Below are positions 1 to 13,800 of a stretch of 64,000 nt of DNA, piece by piece. The stretch lies in assembly GCF_008831285.2 (NCBI RefSeq), contig NC_045147.1:15106854-15170853 (forward strand). Direction: 5' to 3'. The notes under the pieces were generated by a model, which had not been told where the DNA came from, did not search any database, and worked only from the letters and a program-made list of their open reading frames with translations. Both the position numbers and the translations under genes were made by a program. The DNA is from Nymphaea colorata. Lineage: Eukaryota; Streptophyta; Magnoliopsida; Nymphaeales; Nymphaeaceae. Within the stretch, counting starts at the first letter, position 1. Each line of letters opens with the position of its first letter.

Positions 1-1500
1 AAAAATGTTACCTAAGTGTTCTCTCTTTTCAGAGTGTACTTGTTAAGAAGTACAGACTAATTTTAAAGTGCAGAAAAATGAAATGTTACAAAATGGTACA
101 AAAGGGTCTAGATGATTTAGAAATGCTAACAAACATTTGAAAGATTATGAACAGCGGCTAGACTTGATTACATCTCTCGTGTAACTGCATTATTGACGAC
201 TGGTTGATATATATATATATATATATATATGAACAATTCATTGGGTGGTTGAGTTACATTTATGTTCATGCCATAGAACAAAACATTCAACTACAGGAAC
301 ATGGGACAACGAACTTCGCTCCCCTGAGAGACAGAGAAGGAGAGAAAGGCATGTGCGTTTGGTAATGAGATTTGTTAAATATTGAGAGGAACACTTGCAA
401 CCACAGATTTTTCTTTTTTGAGTTTGAGTATGATTGAATGGAAAGGAAGTTTTCGGTGGGACATAAGGCGGAAGAATGCTCCAATGGCTGCAGGGCAAGT
501 TGTGTGGGCAAGCACAACCTGATACAGATTAATTATCAAGCTCTAATAAATAAGTATCATGGCCAGCCATTGACTTGATCAAATAATCAAACATTATTTT
601 CAATTTGGGTAAGGTGTACTGATAACCAAAAGGACAAAAAGAAAAAAAATGAAGAAGGTACCCGAGGATCATGAGTATCATCTTCTGAGATTATTAGCCC
701 ATAAGAACTATATGTGGTTATAGACAATGGTAATTGGTAAAGTGGATGTTCCTTGAGAAGTTACCTGCAGTAATTTTTCAACTGAGAGCTGTGGCGAAAC
801 AGAGAGAGTTGTAGAAACAATAAACTTAATATATAATTAGTGACTTTCACCAAATTTTCCAGAAAAAAAAAAATTAACATCCTTTCACTCAAACTCCGAT
901 ACAATATTGTCCGGACGCAGCTTAAGCTAGCTAAATTGTGCCCACATGCATTTATAAGATCCCGTTCTTATTGTTGCGACCACCTGCCTTTATATAGCTT
1001 AGCAATCTTTATCTCAAGTTGGAATATTCTATGTTCTAATCTAAATGATTCTACCTTTTAAGAATAACTTACTAATTAGTTGAGCAACTCAACCGGAGTT
1101 TTCTCCTCGAGGAGCTTGACGATTCTTGAAGAGTCGTACTATAATATAGAATGACCAATTATTTAGATCATAATGCCGAAATCTTGTGATTGCAAGTCCT
1201 CACCACATGGCTTTTCCCTTCTCCCTTCATCCATGCATGAAATGATTTTGTTGAAGTTTAGAGAAGCAATCCAATGTATGTATATCAGGAGTCATCTGAT
1301 ACATTTAATTTCTTGCTTTAAATGAAAATGGTTGCGTTATGGTGAACGAGGAAATAAAATCACATGAAGGATTATGATTGATGAAGGCTCGTAAATGCAT
1401 ATTTTTATACGCATCCGCTGGCCGTGCATGCGCATCTTTTGCTTTGGTTGCTAAAAATCAACTAAAAGGAGACAGTAGACATGTTTAATTGTCTTCTTCC
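1..1500. other. AT-rich intergenic stretch, no gene seen
   Basis: No open frame here shows a recognisable protein family, and there is no pairing of plausible splice sites with conserved residues. The only clear structure is a short TA microsatellite. The stretch probably belongs to intergenic DNA or to the flank of a gene outside the window. Confidence 0.5.
207..230. repeat. (TA)n microsatellite
   Basis: An uninterrupted AT dinucleotide run of about 12 units is read directly from the sequence. It is a simple repeat with no further function visible. Confidence 0.9.
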
Positions 1501-1535
1501 TTAGGAGGAAGAAGAAGTTTACATGTCACTTACAG

Positions 1536-2393
1536 GTTGAGGAACACGAACTAAGTCTGAACTCCCAAAGACTTGAAGCGGCAGTCATGGATCAGTTTGA
1601 AAGGGATAGAACAGACTTACCTTCACGTGCAAGTATGTGATACCTGGAAAGTGAGGCATTCCGAATATGTGGGTATCAATCAAATCCTTTTAATGCGTTC
1701 TGGGCCGCTTGGACCTTTATTCCAAACCACACCCCTTGGTTGGTCAATGCCCCACGTAAACCAAGAGAGTTCATTATGTATGTTGGAGGAGAGAAGACAA
1801 CCATTGATGCCAAACTTGCGGATCTGGTATGATCCATCTTTAATAATGCATCAGCAGCATAAGATTTCAATGTTTTGATTCGATCTATATATATATGTTT
1901 CAAGAGCATTCTATTTGTTTTTCTTATACAAAACATGATGTGATTATAGATGGTTTTAAATCCGTTAATCAAATGTTGAACATAATGAATAATATGTTTT
2001 CGAAAACTAGAAAATGGCGTTGTTCAAACAGATGCTATAGTCATGTATTCCGGGAATACATTGTTCTTCTCACATAAATATCAAGGGATGTTTATTATTT
2101 ACGGTGTTGGTTTTCACAAGGGATATCTTCTCACATCCACTAGTATTTAGTCATTTTTTCTTCTTTTAAATTATTTGGTATCCACTAAATCTATTTTGGC
2201 TTGCGATCCATATCAAAAGGATTGCCTTGCGATACTGACATTTATGACAGCACTGATGGAATTGCTTGTACCAACCAAAGTACATTTTTCATTGCTAAAA
2301 ATGTCGCTTTTCCCGGTAAGAAAATGATGGGTACTGAAACTGATGGACAATGGATCATTTATTCTGTATCAAATCCAGATAATCAGATCCAGG
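1536..2393 (+). pseudogene. Possible decayed exons of an unidentified gene
   Basis: Two patches look protein-like. Around 1690-1830 one frame reads NAFWAAWTFIPNHTPWLV, then a charged segment ending in KLADL, directly followed by GT (ctg|gtatga). Around 2235-2393 a frame reads IYDSTDGIACTNQSTFFIA and ends at a good donor (cag|gtaaga). A further patch near 1560-1625 reads EAAVMDQFERDRTDL and stops soon after. The patches cannot be joined into one phase-consistent frame, and competing frames of the second patch are equally open. I do not recognise the family. It could be a decayed gene, a piece of a transposon, or chance. Confidence 0.18.
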
Positions 2394-2915
2394 TAAGATG
2401 GGAAGAGAGCTCATCGCATTCGCATGTATGGATTGGACTGGCTTAAACACCCAAAGCGCATTGAACATTTTAATGGCCTCAGTTTTGGGTCCGGATTGTT
2501 GACGGCATCATAAAAGTTCGAGATCCTGCAAAATCGCGAAACAGGGGAGGACTTCGAGTTTTCTCCCTTGAAGCTGACCATACAATTATGTTTTGCGAGC
2601 ACGATTTTGCAGGAACTCGATTTTTGATTTTTTTGGATTACCCGAGAAGTTCTTCGTTAAATTGAGAAAAATTTATGTGAAGGGCCAGATTAGATAGATA
2701 TATTGAGAATCCAAATTGGATCATGGTGATGGATTCCGATGTCCGGATCCAAAGAAGAGCCGTTGGATCACTTCTGTCTGAAAAAAAAAAATCGGTTATT
2801 ACCTTGCAGGGACTTGCAGAGAGGAGGGCGCATTTTTATTCATTTCCCTCCTCTTTCGTGAGGCAGAGGGAGAAAGAAGGGGTGGGACTGGGAGGGGAGG
2901 GGGAGGGAGAGGGAG
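2394..2915. other. Intergenic, upstream of the RRT-like gene
   Basis: No coding signal is seen. The last 100 bases become purine-rich (a G/A-rich run at about 2865-2915), leading into the GC-rich 5' region of the next gene. Confidence 0.5.
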
Positions 2916-2916
2916 G

Positions 2917-2955
2917 CACGTGCGATTCTTCTTCCGTTCACGCCCACGGCACGTG
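2917..2955 (+). promoter_or_regulatory. Pair of G-box (CACGTG) palindromes
   Basis: Two CACGTG hexamers lie at 2917-2922 and 2950-2955, 33 bp apart and about 180-220 bp before the start codon of the RRT-like gene. G-boxes bind bZIP and bHLH factors and occur in light- and ABA-responsive plant promoters. No TATA box is obvious here. Whether the pair lies in the promoter or in the 5' UTR cannot be told without a transcript start. Confidence 0.5.
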
Positions 2956-3135
2956 AGCGCTCGTTGGCTTTCCGTTTCTTCTTCTTCTGCTTCTTGTGTA
3001 ACGAAAAGGGAAGGGGAGAGTGAACCAGAAACGGGGCAGGAAAGACGAGGGGGAAGGAGCGAGGGCTGTGAGCCGCGGACCTGCTCCGCCGGCGCTCCAG
3101 TTTTGTCTGGAGGAAGCTGAAAGAGGAAGAGAAGG

Positions 3136-6100
3136 ATGCCTTCTTACAATCGGTTGCCCAACGGGGGGTACGCGTCGTCGCCGTCTCCGCCCGCGTCGCC
3201 GCTGCGTTCACCTCGGTTTCGGCACGGGAAGGCACGGGGCGGGCGGTTTCCGCCAGCGGGAGGGGGGCTCAGGGGAGTCGTTCAGCGGGCCACGTGGATT
3301 GTACTATCTGTGCTCCTCCGCAGGCAGGCCGTCTTCCTTTTCGCGCCCATCATCTATATCGCGATCATGCTCTACTACATGAGCTCCGTGGTGCCGAGCA
3401 TCTCCGACTCGCCGGTGCCCGGCTCGGTCTACCGTAGCCACGAGCTCTTTGCGAACGTCCGGCACGATATGAATGCGGATACCTCCAGCTCCGATGTGGT
3501 TAGCTTTTCGTTTTCTTCTTTTACTTTTTGTCCTCTTTGGAGCTTATGTATCTTCTTTCAGGTTTTGATCCTTCCATTGCTTTCCGCTTCTCGGATCTGA
3601 ATCTTCTTGTGTAAGGAAAGTTCTTGATTCTAGATCCTGAGAGAAAAATCGAAATATGAACTTTATGCCATGAACTTCGTGTGAACCGCTTTGTCGAAAG
3701 TTCGCTTGTTTCTTTGGAGGAGGGAAATTTACTTTTATACAAAGTGATCGCGCAAGTAGAACAACGAAGAGGAAAAAGAAAAATAAACGCGCTAGTAACA
3801 TTTTCTTGAGTTTTCTTGTAACTTCAATCCCTGGAGTTCTCCGATTCAACGTGGACATTCTTCTTTTTCTAAAGTAGCCTTATGATTTTCTGATTCTCTG
3901 TACAGGACCTTTTTTTTTTTTAATCTCTTAAGCAAATCGTTTTGATATGCAATGAGCTTAAGTTGCTGAATTGTTTGTTCACGGTACTTAATTTCTTACA
4001 ATGTCAAGATTTAAGATTCTGCATTGATCATGTGAATGTTTAATGGCTCACATTCAGGCAGGCATTCTGAAACAGCTTTTTTATATTGTTCTAAGGCTAT
4101 ATAAACGAGTACAATTTAGCACAATGTATATATTCAGCATATTTGGTGGAAGAGAGAGTAAGCTTACATCTTAAGTGATGGCTAGATTTGAGTCTGGCAG
4201 ATTGCAGAAGGGTAGGATCTGCTACGAAATTGAAATGCTGGTTATATGACTTCCAATTGGCCGTGTGGAGATTCAAATTACTTCACCTGATTTTCAGTTT
4301 TACAATTCTAATTGTAAAAAAAGATGTTTCTGAGGGTGGAAATATCGCCATACGATGAACACTGCTATGTAAAATGAAGAGGTACCATAGTGATCAGCAT
4401 ATAGTTCACAAAATTAAGAGCCTGGGTTGTTTAAGTCTTTAAGAGCATTGTTTGTGGCACCAGTTGCATGCTTAATGGTTAGCACATGATGATATCAATC
4501 CGTCAACCTATCAGTTCAAATCTTTATTGAAAAAAAGAATTTTAGCATTTGAAGTCGCAAATGACTTCTTAACTAGTCCGCGATTGTAGCTACGGATTTA
4601 TGGTACCTTGTGCAATAGGGATATGACTTCTTGCTGGCATTTGAAATAAGCAGCAATTTAGCTGGAGGATTCACAAATAAAAGTGCTTCCTTGACAGGAC
4701 AGGCAGATTTATATTGCTTATATCTTCAATTTGATAACTGCAAGGGGACGGAACACATAACATTTCCATTTTTATGTAGCTTTTGGCATTTAAAAGAAAA
4801 GAAATGCAAGTGAAAATGGTTGTTCTTCGTTGATCGTGTGAAGAGCTATGGTGGGCCCTTGTTAAACCACTGTTCTTAAAGAAACACTTTTTTGATCAAG
4901 TGGTGGAGGCTGTCACATGTGACTATAGTTATGATGTTCATTATCTTGGGTCAAACTCAAGTTGAGAATGATTGGAAAAGTTGTGAACATATGAAAAAGA
5001 TGGGCAGCATGAAAGACCAAGTATGTCGTGATGAGGTAGTGAACTACGGCCACAAGGCTAAGGTTTTACATTACAAATGGGATCAACATTATCATAGAAG
5101 AACAGTGAATGAAATATCTGGCATGTTTGTTCAGATTGTGGAATATAATCCAGTTCCCTCTATCTGTTGGTGTTCATCCAACTTCATCTAATAGGTATTC
5201 ACTTGGTGAATATGATATGTTGTCAAGGACTCAAGATAAATGGAGCCACTTTTTATAGAAATTCTGGAACAGAGCCGTTTGGATCTCTAGAGCTCGTGAT
5301 TGCTTACATGGTTGGGTTCTGTGTATGTGATATATATGAAGTCCAAGCCTTGAACATTAAATAAAGTGTAGTTTCAATTTGTGTATTATTGTAATTATGT
5401 AATCGTTGCCATTCAAATTTTATTAATGGATGTACAGAAGTAATAAAGCTATTTAGTGGGTTGGAAAATAATTCTTTATTTAGGGGCTTATTGTCCATAT
5501 GCAATGGAGAGTGCTGTAGAGTAAGTTGGTTGTTACTGGATATCAAATAACCATATTTGAGCATCTAAAAGGATGTTACTAGATCATAAACTGCGTGATG
5601 CAAAACCTAGTGAAAACATTGAAATAGGAAGGTTAACCCTTAATGATATTACGTCTGCTGGTACATCTAGCCGGATATGTTTAAAGTTCAAACGGACTAA
5701 CCTTGACACCTTGGTGATTGCTTGGATAAGCAGCTTCATAATACTGCAAGGCTGCAAGTACATGCTGTTTCTTGTGCATGCTAACAAAAGGCATCACTTG
5801 TAAGAAAAATTCTGTAGGAAAGCAGCATCCATAATATGTTTGCTGTTTTCTAGCAATGTATATTGAATCAGCTAACCTAGGTGATTGAGTCACTAAGCAG
5901 TTCCATGCTATTGCAAAGACATAATTTCTTTGTGCGGAATGCTGGAACATGACCAACAAATGGCATAACTTGCTGAAAAAGGAGCAGATATTGGCACCAG
6001 TAATTTGCACCTTCCTTGAGAAGCTTGTGGTTTTAAAACCAGAGGATCGTACTTCTAACATTCTTTATTGTGAAAAAGAAAGCACATTCAGTGAAATTGG

Positions 6101-6649
6101 GTTCTGAACATGATATTATAATTCCAAGAGAAGTGCGTTTGGGGAACTGGCAGCTATGTCTACACTCTATGTAAAAAATGCCATCATCAACCTAGTTGTT
6201 TTAGTTAGATCTGAAGTAGCATGTAACCAAGTATAATCCTTAAAATGCTCAACCTGTTCATTTTTACGAAAACTCAGGGTATCTTAGGTCATGTCGCATT
6301 GTGCAAAGCAGTTTTGGAGAACATGGCTACAAGAATGCGGCAATATATATAAAATTACTAATGATAGAAACATGGTGCCCCTAGTCCTCTTTTTAAGCCA
6401 TTGAATTGAGCTTAAACCAACATTGGAGATGGGAAGGAGCAGTTACTTATTATTAGGGGACAAATTTTGCAAGAAATTTATATTTCCAACAAAAGAGATT
6501 AGTGAGATGACTTCCTGATTATAGAAAATGCATGACTCTCTCTTTCTCTCTCCTGGACGATCCATCATTTGCCTTGTATTCCAAAGTAAAATAAACATGA
6601 AGAAAACTCAGCTTTCCAAAGAAAATATTAATCAGATGATTTAATGCAG

Positions 6650-6683
<34 letters not shown>

Positions 6684-7790
6684 GTACCTAATGGAACAAG
6701 TAAAATTTAAATGGTTCATAAAAACATAAACAAAATTGGACTTAGTCAAATATAGTGAGTCAAAATTTCACAGAAAAGGCAATAAAATGCATTCTTTGTA
6801 CCCTACATGACTTGATTATGTTGAAGCCATGTTCTGTTTTCAATTTTCATAATTGTATCCTGTGGTATCGACATTAGTGCAACTGCCTTTTTGGACTGTC
6901 CATGTGGTATGGAAGTTATTGATCTTACTACCTTAAGATGAATGAGCAGCAGGGATAAACAGAAGTTTGATTCTAGTATAATCTGTTGTCACAATGTCAG
7001 CATTCTTTTCAAAGAAACAGGAAGGAAATAGAAAAATAAAGGAGAAAAATGTAAAAAGAATTGTGACACTTTGAAACAAATGCTGAAATGGAAATATCTC
7101 ATGTTATTGCAGTTTTTTTTTGGATTTTTAGAAAAATAACGTTTAAACATTATTTTAAATTTTGATGTTTGATTCAATATTTTGATAACTATTTGGAATT
7201 TTTATCAATCTTTTTGTTGGAAAAATAATGGAAATTCAAACCTTCATCTTTTTCTTCTTTTTTATTAAGTTTCAAATGCCTTTAAATTCATTAAATTTTC
7301 CTGTGAAAACATACTTTTCAATCAATACGTGGGAAAAACCTCACTAACAGAAACCCAAGAGTGACATTTTGTGACGATGGTTTAATACTACAGACAGAAA
7401 GTCTTTTGTGATTTAGAACTCTTATAATTGTCTGAGATATTGTCCGCTTGATTATTTCACTCTTCGGGTATGCATGAATCCCTAAATAATTTGCAAAGAC
7501 CCCATCGTTATGAAGCATTTATAATTGCTCAGCATTTGATGTTTTGAACTGCTTACAAGTGTTGATATAATATTTAGATGATTGCATAAGGCTGCTTAAG
7601 TGAAACATGTATGTTATTATTTATTAAGAATTCTTGTTAGTAATCATTCATGTACTATCAATTCGTACAACATGGGATTTTTGTTGTTCAAATCTGATGC
7701 CATTATAGGCTACCCGATATAAGCTTGCAGAAAGGGTGCATAAACGGATATATGAAGTCATCCCAGTGTATGTGCGTCTATGTGTGTCTA

Positions 7791-7822
<32 letters not shown>

Positions 7823-10800
7823 GACGTGTTTATAACTTCATATACCTCCAATGGACTTGCACTACTGTTGTTTTGAAATTGCTGTCCTAAAGCTGTACCA
7901 TTACCTGTGTGACACACAATGTGTCTAAATCCACTTTTTTTTTTTTCATTTTTTTATAGTAAGTTAATTTTCTTCCATATAGTCTGTAGAGTAGCAATTT
8001 GTTTCCGGCTAATAACTTTAGTGCTATACGCTTTACGTCTTTGAAATCCAAAAATTAATAGGCAATCATAAATGGCTTAGTAACAATCTTGAGTCTTGAC
8101 TTGTTTATTCAGTTAAAAAAAACTCCTTCATTCACTTCTTAAGTGCTTTTTAATTCCCTCTAGCTATCCACTTTCTACATGTTGTAGACCTGTTATTTAT
8201 TGTTCTTCATTTCCCCATACTGTTCCTCAATTATTCTCTCTCCTTGACAACCATTTATGTTCAAATTTGAGGTATTTTTTTACGCTTTTCTGGTTGGTCT
8301 GAACTTATATGGATTTTTTTGTTTGTTTATTATCATTTTTTTTAAGATAACTTATTGTAGTTTTTATATTAGTTCGTTGTGTTTTTAATTTAGTTCATTT
8401 AATTGGTTTAGTTAGGATCCATATGGCGACAACCTTATAGAGGTGGTGAATGGAAGCCTTGTGTAAACTTGACTGCTGAAGGAGGTACAACCTGCCCCTG
8501 ATCTTTTCAATCAATAACTAGGAGCAATTTTTATTTTCTTGCTCATGCATGGACTTGTGCATGCATGGTGTCTATCTTCCACTCCAAATGTGATGCGACA
8601 GATTGCAGTCACTCACATGTGCATCAATGTGTGTGTTCCGCAGGCAGCTTTCAATGATAAAGCGTCAAATTATAGTCTTTGATACCTCTGTGCATCTTAT
8701 TGTCATGAACAATCCTTGCTTTCCTTGGTGTACGTTTTTGAGCTTGCACATGGATGGATGCCTACCCATAAATTGTTTATCACATAGATACTTATATATT
8801 CTAGTCTATTGTGTTTACAACATGAATTTCTGAGATCAGTCACATCCTGATGAAGCTCTCCTTGGGATCAGGTTATACTTTAAAAATAAGATAGAAATGT
8901 TAAGAATTCTAGGCCTTACAGATTTGAAACTCAGGGAAGAAATGGATTAATGGATGGAATCAACTATGTCCGTACTTACTGAAAGAAAAAAAAAACATGT
9001 CGTTATCGGGAAGCAATGGATATACTTCCAATCAGGATCAATTAGGTCCAATATATTGGAACAAACTCTTCTTTGGTGTCAGGTCGTATCTACTATTAGG
9101 CCCTGTTTGATGGCAGGGAAGATTTTAGAATGGTAAATTTACCATTGAAAAGAATTCTGGAAAAAAATATAGAAGGAAAAATTCCCTTCTTCCAGAAAGA
9201 GGTCCTGTTTGATTGCAAGGTAGTTTTTTGCAGGGTAAAATTAAGTGTTTGGTGCACAAGGTAAAATGAAGGAGAGACTTTTTAGGTGACCGTTGGAAGA
9301 TGTGTTTTTTTTCTGTTCTCCTCCATTTTCACTTGGGTACACGCATTTTTCATGGGGCATACAAATAACATGGTTAGCATAATGATACCCATTAATAGCA
9401 TAAGAACCTAAGCAAGGACCCAGCTTCATTTCATTTTCTTTTTTCCAATAGGATTGACACCTAAGCAAGAAGCATCCAGTACCTCAAAAAATGAAGCTAG
9501 AACACCTCTTGGCAAAAAGAAGAAAGCAGAGGCAAATTGACATATAACGATATTCACTACGGTATTTACAAATTCTGACCAACTAATTTGTGTAAGAAGC
9601 AGAGTAGTACATAAGAAAAATCAACCTCTAACCTCTATTAGTGCATTGTGATACTTTGTATGGACAAAAAAAACTTTTTAAATACTTTCTATCTGCAACT
9701 GATTCAGATTCACCTTCACAATGCTGAGTTCGCTATAGATCACTGAAAAGAAGATGAAACGAAAAGGAATGCATGGATATCTACTTTGGACACAAAGTAG
9801 TCGGTGGTTCAAAACATCAGGCATGCATCTAGGACTTGTCTGCCTGTAATCTGCAACTCTATCTTAAAAGTTGCTCTCTTGTACATGGTATTTAAGAATC
9901 ACAAACTACAAAAAAAAATTGAGCATCCTACTGCGTGTGAGGAAGGAACAATTACATGAGGGAGAGGGATAGTGCCAACCAATCCAATCCTGGTTGGATT
10001 CTAAGTTGATTACTAAGGTTCTTGGTGCCTAGTATCAGCCTTTATTGCCAACCAATCTCTTCATCTGAAATACATTCATAAAAGGAAGAAACATAAGATG
10101 CTGTCAATATGTATAAATGGCAAGGCAGATCACAGTCCATCTCACTATGCTAGTTACAGAAACTTGTTGCTTAGATGCATTTTCTCTTTGTTGTACTCCC
10201 CTGCTCACTTGTTCTTGGCCTAAGGATGAAATTACTTTGCATACAGGGACATCGCGAAATACAGTCTAATGAACTGCAAGCCAAACTACAGTTTCCAAAC
10301 AGTAGTTTCCTCAACAGAAACTCCAACAAGCACTTCCCATATATTGAAACTTGAGTTTTTTCTAAAGTTTTATTTGGGTACAGGCCCATTGTCAGATCAA
10401 AGACAAAATCCTGAGATAAAAGTTAATTGTGTTCCTACCACACAAAGGCGCTACATGCGTTCCAAAAATCAACAAATATTGGTATACATTGATTCAGATT
10501 ACTCGAGACAGTGCTCATTTAAAACATTCATGATTAAATGCTCAGGAAAGTTGCACTCCCAGTTGCAAATTTCAAAACATTGTTCACTGAAAAAGAAATA
10601 TACTTATATCGAATCAAATCAACTACATTATAGTTGCCTTGTAGTTCTGCAATCCCTGTCACATTTTCTAACGAAGTATGTCTCTGCATTAGGAAAACCT
10701 AGCACTCCTCCCACAAAAACTAAAAAATCACGCTCCCCCAAAGCTCATCTCGCTGTCCACATTTTCGATCTGTCACCGGCTTTTCACTCTTGTGAAGCTC

Positions 10801-13800
10801 CCCTTCCCTACGCTCTTGCCCTTGCCCTCGACAATCAGACGGGGCCTTAGTGATCGACTCCTCAGAAAGGGTAGAAGAATGAGACTTATGATGTGACATA
10901 TGTTTCTTTACTGAAGTAGATGAACTGTTTGAAGTCTAAGCACAACAGGCCTCATTGATGAGATCATGAGAGGCAGGTAGCATAGGGCTTTCCTTTGGTT
11001 GCATTGACACTCTTGGTGGAAAATTCTTATTTGCCCCTTGGAACATTTCATACAATTCCATCACATGTCCTGTCAAGAGTAATGTTTTAAGTGTCTTTTT
11101 TGGTACTGAGTCCTTGATAAATGGGCTTATCTTGAAAAAAGTGTGCTGTCCGATCCTGTTGGACTCCTGAGAAACTTGTTATGTCCATTTTGGGTTTTCA
11201 TTGATGAACTTACGAAAAAAATAACATGGTGGATGCCATTTTTTGATAAGACTACTTTCTGTAGCTGTGATAGTTTTTCCTAAGAAAATTGTATATGCAT
11301 GTTAACATGCAGTTACTTCTTTGATGTGCCTTATATCTTTTCTGTCAAATTTCAGATTTACCAGATTCCAATGGTTTCATCTATGTGGAGGCAAATGGTG
11401 GCTTGAATCAGCAACGCACATCGGTACTAATGTCTCTATGTTGTGAAGAATGAAATGGTTCATGTCAGTTCATTTTCATGTAGGTGGTGAATAACCAAGC
11501 ATGTGTTCTGCAGATATGCAATGCAGTTGCTGTAGCAGGATATCTGAATGCCACTCTTGTAGTCCCCAATTTTCACTTTCACAGTGTCTGGAGGGATCCA
11601 AGGTAATCTGCATCAGCTATCGTATCTAGTTGATTGGTCAATGACGGTAAAATAGCTTCGTGTTTCACAACTTGTGTTACAGTAGTTCCATAATACATTG
11701 GCTGCTGCACCATTAGGTTAGTTTCATTTGGTTTAGTACAGTAACAGAGTAACAGTATTCTTTCTTGTTATAATTCTGTTTGCAATTCTTTCTAGAAGAA
11801 CACTTGGTGAAATGGAAAAGCTACCTGTCCCCTTTTGACATGCCACTCTCATGTATAAAAAAGTTCTGGTGTTAGGCAAAATTTTATCAGTTGTTCTTTC
11901 TTGAGTCAGCAACCCAGACTTCTTTCTTGAAGCAAATGGTAAACCTTAAGATTTTAAAGGTACAACTTTTTTCTGCTTAATTCCAAGCAAAGTACTAAAT
12001 ATATGCTTGTCTAGTAAGGGTTATTTTTTCCCTTAAGTTGTGTTATTGTGGACTTCAAATGTCGATGCACATGAATTTTATTTTATATCAGTTGTTCTTT
12101 CTTGAGTCAGCAACTCAGTCTTCTTTCTTGAAACAAATGGTAACCCTTAAGATTTTAAAGGTATGATTTTTTTCGGCTTAAATCCAAGCGAAGTATTAAA
12201 AATATGCTTGTCTAGTAAGGGTTAATTGTTCCCTTAAGTGTTGTGTTACTGTGGACTTTAAATGTCAATGCTCATGAATTTTATTTTGCCATCGTCTCCA
12301 TTTTCTCAACTAATTTGGTTAAGAATCTTTCTCTTTCTAAAAGAACTTTAACGTGTAATGCCTTTTGGGATTTGGCACAGATGATGCTTTCTGATAGTCT
12401 TTTAACAGGTGGAAGGTAATTAGATTGTGATAATAGTATTACTGTATTAGCTTCTTTTGACAGCCGAAAGCACGTAACATTTTTTGTGAAAATTGATTTG
12501 CATATTGAGATGATATATGCTTGAAAGCTTGTGGTACATTTGATCTTCCTATATCAAGGACTAGGATTGTTAGAGTGTCCAAACTTGACGTGTCAATCAC
12601 GATAACCTGAAGGGTTTAATGTGGCAGATGAAATTATTCAACACAAGTTTATCTGTCTCTGTTGGTATTTGTATGCAACCATAAGTACTTGAAGTAGAAG
12701 TTATATTGCCCATCAAATGCACCCAAATAGACTACGATTTGTTGGACTGCCCATACATAATAGATCATTCATTTAAGGCTCTGTTTTAGTTTACTAGTCA
12801 TTTAGAATATTGATGAACATTCTGCCAAATAAGGAAAAAAAATCTACTGTTGTCCACAACTTGGGATGGAAATATCTTCGCGAGCGTCTGTGGGTGGATA
12901 TGATTGTAGTTTATTCCTAAAATTTATTTATAGTATTTGTTAATCACACAGTATTTCTCTTAAATTGCTTCTTTACCTTCTATCATATCTACAGACAAGT
13001 AGGCATTCTATTTTGTTATAATGGAAACATCAAGTGGTAAAAAGATATATTTTTTGTTCCAGATTTTATGTTTGAGTGGTAAGCAGTTCGTGCATCCACC
13101 ACTTTTTCTGTTGTTATTGACAAAATCATCCCTGACATTGCATTTTAAGGTGGTCACATCCCTTTGTCGTTCTATCCATAACCTGCAACTAGCCATATGA
13201 TCAGCTAGTTAACGAAAATTTTTTGTGCTATTTGAGAGTATCTTGTATAGCATTTTTGTTAATTCATTCTTTTATTGTTTTTAAGGGCATTTTGTCATTT
13301 CGTGAAAATAGCTTTAGTTAACCAGTTTAACTTCAAGGACTAACTTGCCATGTTTAATTTGAAGTTAGTGATGGATTTATATCAACAGGAACATGATAGG
13401 TATTAATTTTTCAACTGCTTATTAGTTAGCCTGTTACATGTTTGCGGATTGTGGGTGTGCTGCAACATTTTCAGGAAAGACCTAGTTGTGGATGAGGGTG
13501 CAGCAAGTGTGTCTGTGTCTATTTACAAATACACATACACACAAAGTCAAGCTTAAGTTAATTATTTTATTATTTTTTTTACGACAAAAAAAAAAAGGTG
13601 AAGAGAAGAGAAAAGAAGAGAAACTGCTGACAGAAAAAGAAAGAAAATAAGGAAGAGATGGGATAAAAGGAAAAGAAAAGGTCACCCTCATTCATCCTTC
13701 TCCCTGACATGGGTTCAGGAATAGGGGATGTCACGGAGATGGGATCGAGGGGGTAACTTTCCTTGTTTCCCCCTCCTCGTTTGGGAAAGAATAAATGGCA

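Larger units (their letters stand above)
3499..8411 (+). other. Intron 1 of the RRT-like gene (4.9 kb)
   Basis: This AT-rich intron runs between the exon carrying the signal anchor and a 73-bp exon encoding a segment with [16 protein letters not shown]. It contains CT and TG/AG microsatellites. I saw no nested gene or complete transposon. Small open frames here show no family features. Confidence 0.75.

Noticed and set aside
10269-10850. 193-codon frame in RRT intron 2
   Set aside because: It lies inside the TTA-flanked Harbinger-like unit and runs into its inverted end. No domain or start context supports a gene.
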